Both the position numbers and the translations under genes were made by a program. The notes beneath the pieces are model-generated. The model ran no database searches. It was given only the letters and a program-made list of their open reading frames with translations, and had not been told where the DNA came from. Positions 1 to 9,952 of a stretch of DNA of 30,275 nt are shown here, piece by piece; the stretch's first letter is position 1; the number at the start of each line of letters is the position of its first letter. This DNA is from Perkinsus chesapeaki (Eukaryota > Perkinsozoa > Perkinsida > Perkinsidae), in the NCBI GenBank assembly GCA_013115145.1, contig JAAPAO010000439.1, positions 1 through 30,275 on the forward strand, given 5' to 3'.

Positions 1-91
1 TTGTCCCGGTTGGGCCAGGGTTGCTTCCACAACCGCTGAACAGCATCACGGTTAAGGCCATAAAGCCAACACACATGGACAAGCTTATCAT
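1..91 (-). CDS. Partial probable secreted protein, 5' end only
   Basis: An open frame starts at an ATG at 91 and runs off the left edge of the window after 30 codons. The encoded N terminus has a charge-poor hydrophobic stretch (MISLSMCVGFMALTVMLFSG) followed by CGSNPGPTGT, which looks like a cleavable signal peptide followed by a Cys/Gly/Pro-rich mature start. That would send the product into the secretory pathway. No domain can be named from so short a piece. It lies tail-on from the minus-strand cluster, 2.2 kb downstream of the NMNAT gene. It could instead be a chance hydrophobic ORF. Sequence left of the window would settle this. Confidence 0.35.
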   Translation of the reverse strand, partial: MISLSMCVGFMALTVMLFSGCGSNPGPTGT

Positions 92-303
92 GACTAGGGG
101 GAAACTGGAAAGTTATACACTACGAGATATGAGGATAGAGCGTCCAAGGAGGATTAGGCGTACAACTACTAGATCCGCGAAGATGGATCTCATGAGATTT
201 CCAGGGCCCTTGTAGCAGCGTGCTAAGAAATACCTCCGTCAGTAGCTTCCCACAGGCGTAGAGGCTCCTTATGGAAGACTCTTCGATGCAACGTGACAAG
301 TCC

Positions 304-361
304 CATGCGTTGAGTACAAAACCAAAGCATTGCGGGTGGGTAAACTCCATAGAGCCCTTCG
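304..361. repeat. Diverged direct repeat, copy 1
   Basis: This segment contains ATGCGTTGAGTACAAAACCA, then AAGCATTGCGGGTGG, then AACTCCATAGAGCCCTTCGT. The same three blocks occur in the same order at 1608-1711 with a few substitutions. In the second copy about 50 bp separate the last two blocks, while here they nearly abut. It looks like a dispersed intergenic repeat or an old local duplication. No terminal inverted repeats or target duplications are visible. Confidence 0.6.
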
Positions 362-1607
362 TATTGGAGCTTTGAATCGAAAAATAGAATCTGTGCGGGT
401 CACGTTATGGACAATGTCGATTGGAAATCTGAAATGAACGCATCCATTTCATTTTCCAACTCCACAAGAATTGTATATGCGAGACACGACGTGTATTGGA
501 ACAAAATATGAAGCTTAGATTGCAAACAAGTCTGCCCTCGGTCAAACACGCATGCGCATCTTGGCTGTCACGTAATTTTATCGATTTTGTGTCTCCTGCA
601 GGAGCACGCAAACGATACGCCGTTCTTCAACATCTCAGATTTACATCTGGAATCTCACATAGGCTATGTGACATAGCCAGCTTTTGATGCTCTCTAATGG
701 TTGCCATCACAAACCCAAGGCGCTTTCCCGCGAAGACATTGACCGGAAAGCATTGCATCCAGAGCGTCCATAGCACAGACAAATCTCCCCCTGTTCAAAG
801 GGACTCCGGCCTCAAGTTGAGGCCCTCTCATTTCTGCCTTGATCGAGGAGTTCCGGACTCGTTTCCCCCTCCGCTATTCCAACATGTGTCTCGAGATTCG
901 ATAATCGCCATGTGACAGAGATATGAAGCTACAGATGAGGCCGACCCAAGTTAGTCTATACCCCCTAACATAACGTGTCACCAAGCGAAAGTGACCATAG
1001 CGATTCTCTATTATGACTCCTAATCGAGAAATTTCCGCGGGAACAAAGATTCGATTCCGGTTAAATTCACGATCCTGTTACTTTTTATCGATTGTACGGC
1101 CCGAAAACTTGTGGCAGCAGGATACCACGGAGTGTATGGTGTCATCGAACGAAATCTACCATCGCTGAGTGATGGTAAGCAGAGAGCAAAGAGGAATGGG
1201 GCCCGTAGAGGCTTAATCATTCACTAAACACTCCCAAACCCGAAGACTGAAGCACCGGAAGACAATGCCCACAGAACGCGCAATATATCATTCTACACAC
1301 AAGCCACGCCCAAATTTATATCCGACATATATACTGTCATATGAGAGTAGTAATAAGGCGTCACTGCCAGTAACGCAGTGGAATCTCCCCTTCATCTAGG
1401 AGAGCTTTCGAATCCGGTTTTGCACAACTTTTAGGGACGCCAAGATTGGCGCGTGGCGCCAATATAGTAGCTGGCGGCTACAGCGATAGCGACAAAGTAG
1501 TCGCGAAGGCGAATCTCGTGATATTTTCCGGTTACTACGAGACGCCACTGTCGGTAGTTCCTTCGAATTAAAGGAACTTCGAATTAAACGTAAGCTCGAC
1601 GAAACTC

Positions 1608-1711
1608 ATGCGTCAAGTACCAACACAAAGCATTGTAGGTGGTAACACAGTTCACGACTGGCGGCGTAAGAGCAATCCCGAGCTGCTTGAAACTCCATAA
1701 AGCCCTTCGTC
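1608..1711. repeat. Diverged direct repeat, copy 2
   Basis: This is the partner of the repeat at 304-361. Blocks ATGCGTCAAGTACCAACACA, AAGCATTGTAGGTGG and AACTCCATAAAGCCCTTCGT match copy 1 with scattered changes. A roughly 50-bp segment between the second and third blocks is absent from copy 1, so either this copy gained an insert or the other lost it. It is non-coding as far as I can see. Confidence 0.6.
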
Positions 1712-2274
1712 ACGAATTATCTTCAGTACCTAAGGAGGTTGAATGGGAGCTCATATTATACGCCCTGAGATCATGGCTGTGTCCCTGCTGCTCTACGACC
1801 TGATTATACCAAGTCAATGATAGGGAACTTTAAAGTTCAAAGGCATATGCCATTGAGAGCTCATGGTAGCAGAGCCTCCTCACCCGCATTGGGCCACTTC
1901 CCTCGTAACTAGTGACCTGTGTTACTCCATATCGGGCCGCGAAATGGGGAAGTTTCGCTTCGAGGTGACCAACTTACATTTCGAGCTTGACCGCGTCGGA
2001 CTTCGAGTTGAATTATCCTCCAGAGAGGATGGTTGGAAAAACCATTGATGACTGGTTTGTACTGGTAACTTGCCACTTGCAAGTTTTGGCAGAGAGTCTC
2101 ACACTTTCTTCCGTTAACTCGTGCTCTTCTACTAGTGTGGGTAGCTCTGTTTTGTGACATCTGCACCCTTATCAGTGCCACCCCGACAAAGTTTTAGTGC
2201 CCCTGTATCGCACTGCATGCCACGGATAGTCAGAGCCTCTGACTCAGACGCCGGCACGACAGATGATGTGCACA

Positions 2275-3094
2275 TCATCCGGCTGGTGCGTCTTGGTGCA
2301 ACGCACAGTTCCCAACATTCCCTGTATTGCCTACCTCTTTAGGGACGATAGACGCCGCCCCAAGCCAGCCCAGTTCTTTCAATCGATTGCGCGCCGCGGT
2401 GCTGCTGATGTCAGTTGTTAGGAGCGGCTTGTGAACTGTTACATGGTCAGCGACCCGCATGTATTTCAATCCAGCCGGCCACTCACATTCAGGATTAGAG
2501 TCCGGCCTAAAGACCACATAAATCAATAACCGTCCGCCTCGGCGGCATCCACTCACCGCGGGAGCACGATGAACTCGTTCTCCGCTATAAGCTCATCACC
2601 GTGGTCCCAGTCCGGCAACGTAGGGGGTAGATCACTGCCAATGACAAATCGGAATTTGATGCCCGGGTATGCTTCGCGGAGGCGGCGCATGAGAAAAACA
2701 GTGGGAATGAAGGAACCATTGGACACCTGCAAATTGGACACCTCCAACCAGGCTACCCGTTTCCGCCGATCACCTCGATGTCGCAGCACTTGACTGGGAA
2801 CTCATCTGGCAGTACGGCTCGTATGGCGATCTCGGTCATCCTGAGACGAGTGGGCGCGTCGACTCGTGTGTTCTTATCGGGCCTGTTGCCGCATGGGACC
2901 ACCCACGCCTCATCCGCGCAACCAAGTTGGACGACCTATCCAACAAAGTAAACAGGAAAAGCCTACCGATAACGTACTTGTGAGGCGACCATGATGTGGG
3001 CTAAAGTGGGAGGGTCGAAGGAGCCTCCAATTATCGCTACGATCTTATGGCCGTCCGACGGTCCCGCTTCGCCTGGGTTCCCAGAGGGAGGCAT
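2275..3094 (-). CDS. Nicotinamide/nicotinate mononucleotide adenylyltransferase (NMNAT), 4 exons
   Basis: The product joins NMN or nicotinate mononucleotide to ATP to make NAD or its deamido form, the last shared step of NAD synthesis. Exons on the minus strand are 3094-2978, 2935-2774, 2726-2557 and 2506-2275, with introns of 42, 47 and 50 nt. All are GT-AG and all junctions keep frame, giving 226 residues, a normal family length. The nucleotidyltransferase signature GGSFDPPTLAH is at residues 22-32, FVIGSD and LPDW lie in the middle, ENEFIVLPR follows, and the second signature ISSTAARNRL is near residue 184. Start: the ATG at 3094 gives a short N-terminal lead before the first beta strand. 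Odd: the usual C-terminal Tyr-Ile...Leu-Tyr tail is not seen; after IVPKEV the frame runs 16 more codons to a stop, so a further 3' exon may be missed. Confidence 0.93.
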
Positions 3095-3414
3095 GTTACG
3101 TGACGAAGGTGGTCTAGATCCTACACGCTCCGAAAATTTGAACGCTCCATGGTAAGTTGAGATTACGCAATGCCTTCGTAAATATGAAACGCTAAATAGA
3201 AATGATTTGAGATACCATCCACTCGATTATAGATCAGACCAGGCAGGATATCTCATGAAGCAGCACCCCAACAAACCTGGTTGATTCGCATACATGGCAA
3301 CAAGCTGATCGAAATTATAACGACTATTATCATTAGGATGCTTCATGAACAAAGCGTCTTCAAAAGATAACCAATAAAAATGTTAACAACTAGAGGCTGT
3401 GTTCTTACTCCATG
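3095..3414. other. Gap between dehydrogenase and NMNAT genes
   Basis: This 320-bp gap lies between the stop codon of the dehydrogenase gene and the start of NMNAT, both on the minus strand. It must hold the 3' untranslated region of the first and the promoter of the second. It is fairly AT-rich around 3180-3400. I see no gene, RNA or clear polyadenylation signal in it. Confidence 0.5.
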
Positions 3415-5388
3415 TTAGCCCTGAACTGTGGGGCCACCGCCACGCACGGTGGAACAGAGAACGACCCAGGCAAAAAACGTAATGGTTAAAGTTACCAGAA
3501 CAGCTGTGAAAATGGCCCTAGTAGGTGCACTGTATCGACTGCTCGAAACGGCTAAACCGTCCTGAGGCATTGTGGTAGCTGGGACCGGCGTGATGCCGAA
3601 GACCCATCTCGTGAGCAGGCGTCCCACGCCATCCCGAATCCACTGGAGGAAAGAACACTCATTACGCTAAGAAGGCCTATTCACCTCCGGAAAGAAGCTC
3701 ATCAAATACAATAGCTTGCAGTCCAGCCCCACACGGTAACGGTACCTGCCAGCGCACTGCAAGACGATCGCGGCGAACGCTCAGAGATCACTTTGGATGA
3801 GGGTTTAAAAGAGCATGCTCCATCGCTATCGGAACCATCGAGCGGTCCCTGTTGGCCAGAACGCCGTTTAAACCTTCAGTTAGAATTTCCTCCACCGACT
3901 TCATATACCCCTCCCCTGACAATCAGTGCACTTTGCCTCGACAGGAGTACATATCCTCAGCGCATACCGTAGGCGTCCCGGATTTCTTTCGGCAATTCCT
4001 CGTACTTCTTCGTTATAGCCTCTTTGAAAATCGCCCCGTCTGTGTACAGCCCTGTCGTAGGGAAGATCCTACAAACACAGTCCAATCCATGGCGGCAAAG
4101 TGGACCCTCTGTGCGTGGTCATAGGCACTCGGTGTCACCAAAGAGACCCAAATTTCACAGAATCTGCCGTGATTCCCACCCTCCCTCCAGTCCCACGCGG
4201 CGAATTTACCAATACGATTTGGAATAATTCATCCCAAGCTCATCCCAAGCAAATCCCAAGCTCATCCCAAGCAAATCCCAAGCAAATCCCAAGCAAATCC
4301 CAAGCAAATCCCAAGCAAATCCCAAGCAAATCTCAAGCTCCGGAAGCCCAGCAGGGATTGCTATGCACCAATGATAGTTACCCAGGCTCAATGACATGGA
4401 CCGTGATGCCCCACGGTGCAAGATCCTGCCTTATAGAATCACTGTAGCCCTCAACGGCATGCTTGGTGGCGACATACGTTCCAACTGATACAGAGGGACT
4501 GGAAGCCCGTAAGCCTTCTGGACACTCACCAAGGGGGAACGCGAAGTGTCCAACGACACTGGCAACGTTGACGATTCGGCCTCTAGCCGGCCTCAACAAA
4601 CATAGAACCGACTTCGTCACGCTCGACATGCCGACCACATTCACATCCAGCATCTTGCGGAACAGCGCCGTTGAACTCTAGAGAGGTCATTTCGCGTCGG
4701 TCGAAGGTCCAAAGCACTACCCATTCCGCAGGGCCCGCATCAAGCAATATGCCTGCGTTGTTAACAACTCCATCCAGACGATCGGTGGCCGCTTCAATCG
4801 CCTCCGCCGCCTTACGGACACTTTCTTCATCGGTGACATCCAGCTGCACCGCTACCACACAACCCTTCTCAGAACCTTAACGACACAGCTCGGACTACTA
4901 GAGCAACACGGAAATAAAAAAAGGAAAGGCTACAAGTGGCCCTACGAGAATGAAAATAGGGAGATGGGCTGCAGGGGGAGATTAAGTTGCTGCAGTAGCT
5001 CAATTCCGGCTGTCAAGTTTCGGGTACTCCTTCCCCGTAGCAAGTGGGCAATCTGTGGGGCTTTCGCTTCCGTGACTGACTGTCAGACTTTCATTCACAT
5101 TTTCTTAGGAGACATAGTCGAAGAGGAGCCACTTGGAGTGAACTCCCAATCTCCCGCCCCGATTCCGAGGGCGCGCGGGAAATCCTTCCATGGATACTAC
5201 TTTTGGGAAATTCCTCATTCATCTCCGCTACGGTCTTCTCTAGCAGGCAGCCGGCGAAGACGCGATGTCCTCTCCCGTATAGTCTGGCGACTAAATCTCG
5301 CCCAAACCCACTGTCGCACCTGCCCGGACAGTTCCACTACTTTGCACAGGCTACTGTAGTGGTACCCTGTCACATAGAAGTTGAGCAT
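3415..5388 (-). CDS. Retinol-dehydrogenase-like short-chain dehydrogenase/reductase, 8 exons
   Basis: This is an NAD(P)-dependent oxidoreductase of the classical SDR superfamily, closest in motif wording to retinol/hydroxysteroid dehydrogenases (TGCDSGFG). Exons: 5388-5366, 5319-5201, 4875-4721, 4677-4530, 4484-4382, 4068-3968, 3915-3792, 3538-3415. Introns are GT-AG and the sum is exactly in frame, giving 298 residues. Seen: the TGxxxGxG cofactor motif at residues 7-14, NNAG at 86-89, catalytic Ser139, Tyr152 and Lys156 (YVATK), then VIEPG. The RYS motif near the C terminus is typical of the retinol-dehydrogenase branch. A hydrophobic helix of about 20 residues at the very end suggests a membrane anchor facing the cytosol or ER. 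The start is uncertain: the frame stays open to 5484, and an upstream exon from ATG 5591 (hydrophobic, phase-compatible) is possible. The substrate cannot be told from sequence. Confidence 0.92.
4228..4337. repeat. 11-bp minisatellite inside a dehydrogenase intron
   Basis: Ten head-to-tail 11-bp units: one TTCATCCCAAG, then CTCATCCCAAG, CAAATCCCAAG and CTCATCCCAAG, then five CAAATCCCAAG and a final CAAATCTCAAG. On the gene strand the unit reads CTTGGGATTTG. It lies wholly inside the 313-nt intron at 4381-4069. A unit length that is not a multiple of three fits non-coding DNA. The run of identical units at one end and variants at the edges is typical of slippage or unequal exchange. Confidence 0.95.
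4485..4529 (-). other. Stop-free 45-nt intron in the dehydrogenase gene
   Basis: On the minus strand this segment begins GTGAGT and ends TATCAG, is 45 nt long (15 codons) and has no in-frame stop. Reading through it adds 15 residues between catalytic Ser139 and the active-site Tyr. Removing it restores the 13-residue Ser-to-Tyr spacing that is standard in the SDR family. I therefore call it an intron, though it is invisible to an ORF scan. Confidence 0.85.
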
Positions 5389-5591
5389 TTGGCAATAGGA
5401 AATGGACACTAAAACAGGAACGATCGCCGAATATGAAAGTGCTCTATGGTAGCAAAAGCTGCTATCCAATGCACTCTGACACAATCTCGTTGGCTTTCAC
5501 TAAACTGGACGGAATTCAAACGAGTGATCTCAGCTGCGACTAAGAATGCTATATAGACATATAAAGGTGTAATGATGCCATGTTTGTACAT

Positions 5592-5884
5592 CTTACAACT
5601 TCAAGTGCCACTCCCAATTACCAACTGAAATAGTACTGTTTTGACGCCTATTTCCTCAGCCGCCGACTGCCATCCCAATACAACTCGAATCATTCCGATT
5701 CCAAGACGTCACTGCTCGGTAATCTTTCAAGATAGGTTATTTCCTCCGCATCTTATAACTCCGACATCTTCCACAAAATGCCCATCAGTTCACCAATAAT
5801 ATGTCGACCTCGACACCGAATCAACCTCCACGGCCTCTACTCAACTCAACGCAACAGGCGACAGTTGGACAGCATGAGGGAACA
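5592..5884. other. Gap upstream of the dehydrogenase gene
   Basis: This gap lies between the end of the unknown minus-strand gene (5885) and the earliest possible dehydrogenase start (5591). It must contain a 3' end and a promoter. I see no gene, RNA or strong motif in it. Confidence 0.4.
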
Positions 5885-7983
5885 TCACAGTAAATTATCG
5901 GGCTCCATGTACAGCCTGGCGGTCCTTCTATAAATAGCATTGAAAGCCACCACTGCTCTCGGCAACCGCGGATGCCTGAATACTGCTAGCCGCCCAGCCC
6001 GGCGATCACAAGCTTACTCCAGGAGATTCGCTGGTATTATTTCTAGCGTGGTTTTCATCGACAACAACGTATCCACGAGCTGGTCGAAACTACGCAGAAG
6101 CCCCCCCGTCAACCGCTCGGCTCGACGAATCTGAAACGCTCTGATCAAGGAAGCGGGGCGACTGTGCTTGGCACTCCATCGGAGGTCCGGGGTGGCATCT
6201 CGAGCTTGTCGGTGGTCCCTCGACGCCTGACCGGCCCGATAACCTTGAAGGCGTACTCCTGAACGCGGACTCTTGAAATCGCTCACTGCAGAGAAGTAGC
6301 AGAAATTTCAACAGTGAACGTTCCTAGTGAAGTGACACGGATCCCATCGCCGACTAGGATCACCCCATACGTGCATCACATTTGTTATTATCCTATTCAT
6401 TCACCCCCTCCTAATCGAGTGGCCTACCTGAAGCGCCCCGGTCTTCTGACAGCAACCCATAAGACTCACCCCACCGGAGCGAAGGAGGGTGAGGTCAGCC
6501 CCAGACAGACCCGCCAGAAGCGTCACAAAGCCCTGCACAGTGAGCGCTCAATTCCCTTCCCTTTTCTATAATACCTGCTCCCCCATACTGCAGCTCATCC
6601 TCCTGCGTGCGGCACCATTGATCGGCTTCCCTAGACCACTCCAGACTGATCCAGTGGAATCCGGGCGCTCAGGCGGCATCGCGGCCGTTGTACAGCATTC
6701 CTCCGCGATGCTTTGCGCCAGGCCTGGAGGACATAGAGCCAGAAGAGCGGCTCCTTCCACTACTTCTTTCATCGCTATCTTCGTGGCTGATGGTTCCGTG
6801 GAGAGCATTCTGCACATACCTGAGGCAAGCATGCCTCCCTCCGTCAAGAGTGAGCTTACTCGGCAACAAGTAGCAATACAGGATCGAAGAACAGGCATCT
6901 GTCGACCACCGGCACCAGGACCGCTGTCAATGCCGGCAACGCACTGCAGATACCCTGCCAGATACCTCCTGTTCGATGCTAGTTTCCGGGCCCACCTCGA
7001 GCAGCATAACCGAATTCACCTTCTGCTTCTCACACCGTGGAAACGGCAGAAGCCTCTCCCGCTCTGTAGAGACCCTATAGGCATCGCAGTGTAGAATTGC
7101 TACCTCTAGATCGAACAAATGGTTCCACGGCAAGCATGATGTTCACTAATGGCTGGAAGGACGTTACCACGTGCGACTCCTTCTCGTGCCTAGTGAAGCC
7201 TCCAACGCCAGACCGACGGCGTGCCTCACAGCCAAGCTCTTTCGAAATCCACCCATGCCTGCCATGTGTCTGATATGTACTTGATGCCTATCTTTGCAGA
7301 GCTACCGCTCGCATAGGCAGCGAGCCGTTGTCTGAGATCGTTGTATCTGCACCACGCCTTCGGACGGGTTTTACGCGTTTTTGATTACGCCAGGAGAAGC
7401 CGGTCTCGTAGTCGCAGTAATTGCTCCGAATGCGGCAGAACAAAGCCGTTGAGCACCTGCTCGGACCCGTGTAATCGCCTGCGCGCTTTCCGACAGACCT
7501 CGGAGTCCTCCAGTGAAATGGCCGCCCGTATGACTTCAGGAATAAAGATCCTCTGCTGGTCGGTTGTACTGTCGGTCGAGGAGAAGAGAAACTGCTAATA
7601 TGATTCCAAAAGAGGTCGCTTGTGAGCGTCCATTCGGCAATTAAGGAAAGTTCCCCGTCCGAAGCCATCCGCGCTATACAATGTGGCGATGAGCATTCTC
7701 GTGGGGATTGGAAACGCCGAAAGCCGGCCAATGAAGTCTTACCTGATCCCGCCTCGGTACGCAGTCTCGACCAGTGAACCCAGGTGAGTTATCCAGCGGC
7801 ACGTGCCGATCGATAACGTACCTGCGGGAAGGCCGTTGCCTGCCGAGAAGGGATCTTTTACGCTTCAAGCTCTCGTAGGTTGTTGTCAAGGATGTCTAGA
7901 TGCTCGGAGCCTCCGAGCTCCCGTCTTAACGCCGAGCAGGAGAGCTCAGTCGACAGGCTGGACAAGGAGGACGCGGATGGCAT
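5885..7983 (-). CDS. Hypothetical protein, about 13-14 exons with 38-52-nt introns
   Basis: I do not recognise the family. The gene was found by chaining exons across very short GT-AG introns. Exons on the minus strand: 7983-7862, 7821-7743, 7594 (or 7591)-7389, 7346-7230, 7189-7104, 7063-7020, 6978-6860, 6819-6764, 6723-6575, 6532-6470, 6427-6405, then about 6285-6257, about 6204-6018 and 5975-5885. Most introns are 40-42 nt and each junction is in phase. The product is roughly 420 residues, soluble, helix-rich, with many Leu/Arg residues and no signal peptide or membrane span. A Ser-rich N terminus (MPSASSLSSLSTE) precedes it. Less certain parts: the 148-151-nt intron after exon 2 may hide an exon, the splice sites between 6404 and 6205 have alternatives, and an in-frame TGA at 6401 could end a shorter form of about 354 residues. 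It is divergent from RPL10A across a 400-bp gap. Confidence 0.72.
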
Positions 7984-8383
7984 GCTAATGGACCCTAGCT
8001 GAGCTCAAATGAATCTTGTACATTCGGAAGGTAGATTCCTTTCCATGTTACACAATGCGGCAACGGTGCTATCAAGGCGTTGGAACAGCGAGTGCTTTAA
8101 GCCACTAGGATCATTATTCTATCAATCGTTACCCATAGCGGTGAGTATCCTTTTGCACTAAAGTGAGTGAGATCAATCTCGTACATGCTTACGGTGCAAC
8201 GCATTGGGGCTTCGAGATTGAACAGTTACGCACGGCTTATACTAACGAGTGCTGGTTCGAGAAGCATCTCCACTGTAATTGAGCGGTTGCAATCTCGCTC
8301 GCCCTCGTAATCGATAGCTAATCTCATGCCCGTGCGTCGGACCTTAAGACCACGAGTGAAGACAACATCACCCTGTCGACACC
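7984..8383. promoter_or_regulatory. Divergent strand-switch region, probable bidirectional promoter
   Basis: This 400-bp gap separates the start codon of the unknown minus-strand gene from the start codon of RPL10A on the plus strand. All confident genes to the left are minus and all to the right are plus, so transcription should start in both directions here. No convincing TATA box or repeated operator is visible. The last 60 bases before RPL10A would form its 5' leader. The call rests on gene layout, not on a motif. Confidence 0.55.
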
Positions 8384-9226
8384 ATGAGCAAGCTCTCTAT
8401 CGACAACCTGAAGACTGCTATTGCCGCCATCCTGGAGGCCTCTCAGGAGAAGCCCAGGAACTTCTTGGAGACTGTTGAGCTCCAGGTAACTATGGGCCGC
8501 CGCTTTGGGGGGGATCAATCAGAATTGTGAGTGCGGATGATGGTTATCAGAAACTTGAATTCCAACGCTTGCCTTTGGCTTTGCGAATGCTGGACAAATT
8601 TCACTGACGCCTCGACTACTTCTCTTTCGCCAAGTTACTTTTCTTTATTTGGCCAATATGGTGATTGTTTTCAGGTCGGACTCAAGGATTACGATACCCA
8701 GCGCGATAAGCGTTTCTCCGGTACCGTGAAGCTCCCCCACGTCCCCCGCCCTAACATGAAGATCTGCGTCTTGGGTGACGCCGTCCACTGTGACGAGGCC
8801 TCCAAGATCGGTGTTGACTTCATGAGCGTTGATGACCTTAAGAAGCTTAACAAGAACAAGAAGCTCGTCAAGAAGCTCGCCAACAAGTACGATGCCTTCT
8901 TGGCCTCCCAGGTCCTCATCCCCCAGATCCCCCGTTTATTGGGACCTGGTCTCAACAAGGCCGGTAAGTTCCCTACCCTCATTACCCATAACGATGACAT
9001 GTCCAAGAAGATCCTTGACATGAAGTCCCAGGTCAAATTCCAGCTTAAGAAGGTCCTTTGCATGGGCGTTGCCATCGGTAACGTCGGCATGACCGCTGAT
9101 GAGCTCAAGCAGAACTCTTTGATGAGCATCAACTTCCTCGTCTCCCTGCTTAAGAAGAACTGGAACAATGTGAAGACCCTTCACATCAAGTCTACTATGG
9201 GCCCCGTCCAGCGTATCTACGGTTAA
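8384..9226 (+). CDS. RPL10A: 60S ribosomal protein L10A (uL1), 2 exons
   Basis: A structural protein of the large cytosolic ribosomal subunit that forms the mobile L1 stalk at the tRNA exit side. Exons are 8384-8485 and 8675-9226, separated by a 189-nt GT-AG intron (GTAACT...TTTTCAG) at a phase-0 junction. The product is 217 residues, the normal eukaryotic length. The start [17 protein letters not shown] follows CACC and matches family N termini. Conserved uL1 stretches are present, including [13 protein letters not shown] in the middle and [11 protein letters not shown] at the C terminus. Codon choice is sharply biased to C-ending codons and AAG for lysine, as expected for a very highly expressed gene and unlike its neighbours. 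The gene stands first in the plus-strand run, next to the strand-switch region. Confidence 0.97.
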
Positions 9227-9952
9227 GCTGTGTTCGGATGTCTCGTAAGGGTGAATAAGACAACGGGTTGTTTTAGCAGCAGTCTTCGGTGCACCAGTCA
9301 CTGAGGCCTCGGCCCTATACTGGGAGATGTTTGTTCGTCACCAACCGAAGGACTAGATGATTTGCGTTGTTAAACTTGTACCTCGGGAAATGTACCATCG
9401 TCAAAGTCGATCGGGACGGCGGATATGAGGACAACCAATACACCACTCTGTCTGACTAACGGTCCTAGGACCAAAAGTGAAGACAAAAATCTGTCATGCA
9501 TCACCAACTGATCCGTCTAATTAGTGATTACTATCAGGAGAACACCGTGCCGTAATAGAGTATTCGTCCAAGGAATACCTCAGGCATCGTCGGCGTCGTT
9601 CGAATGGCTTAAGTGATTGCTTGCTCTTCATGTATGGGACGGCCCAGTGGGAAGGCGGTTCTCTAGAGTCTCATGTCCTGATGTCATTGTATCCTCGCTA
9701 ATCCTCTGGGTTGGGTTGTGTGATTGTACGGGACCTGTGTGGCAGCCATGCTGATTAAGATATGTCAATGACAACAGTTGAGAGTGTTCACCAGGACAGG
9801 CAGCTCCACGGTACGTCCCGCCGGGCTGGGAATCGTCCCACGTTCGATCAGGTTCCTCTGTATCAGATGGTTCGGAGCACCACGAATGGCGCACCTTCGT
9901 CGATCATAGTTCGGAGCTGAGCGGCATTCACACGGAGCCATCCCTGGACAAG
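9227..9952. other. Gap between RPL10A and the low-complexity protein gene
   Basis: This 726-bp stretch contains only short overlapping ORFs without recognisable content. It should hold the RPL10A 3' end and the promoter of the gene starting at 9953. No tRNA, repeat or clear regulatory motif was seen. Confidence 0.5.

Larger units (their letters stand above)
92..2274. other. Intergenic stretch with no confident gene
   Basis: Only short ORFs of 60-90 codons occur on both strands, and none shows a recognisable family or a phase-consistent exon chain. The best small candidate is a plus-strand frame at 1863-2048, which I cannot support. The stretch holds a diverged direct repeat (304-361 and 1608-1711) and a small tandem duplication of CTTCGAATTAAA at about 1563-1588. 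Part of it should carry the 3' end of the NMNAT transcript and the promoter of the secreted-protein gene at the left edge, but I see no clear signal for either. Confidence 0.5.

Noticed and set aside
4228-4337. CRISPR-like repeat array
   Set aside because: Units are 11 bp, directly tandem with no spacers, and the genome is eukaryotic.
4206-4421. Minus-strand ORF of 71 codons with a periodic LGICLGFAWDL pattern
   Set aside because: It is only the translation of the 11-bp minisatellite inside a dehydrogenase intron. The period of 11 residues comes from reading an 11-nt repeat in triplets.
6489-7094. Plus-strand ORF of 201 codons
   Set aside because: It is antisense to several phase-linked minus-strand exons of the unknown gene and has no recognisable content.
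7288-7731. Minus-strand ORF of 147 codons as a single-exon gene
   Set aside because: It reads through predicted introns in a different frame. The spliced frame in the same region is more protein-like and links to exons on both sides.
8689-9168. Minus-strand ORF of 159 codons
   Set aside because: It is a shadow of the strongly biased RPL10A coding sequence on the plus strand.
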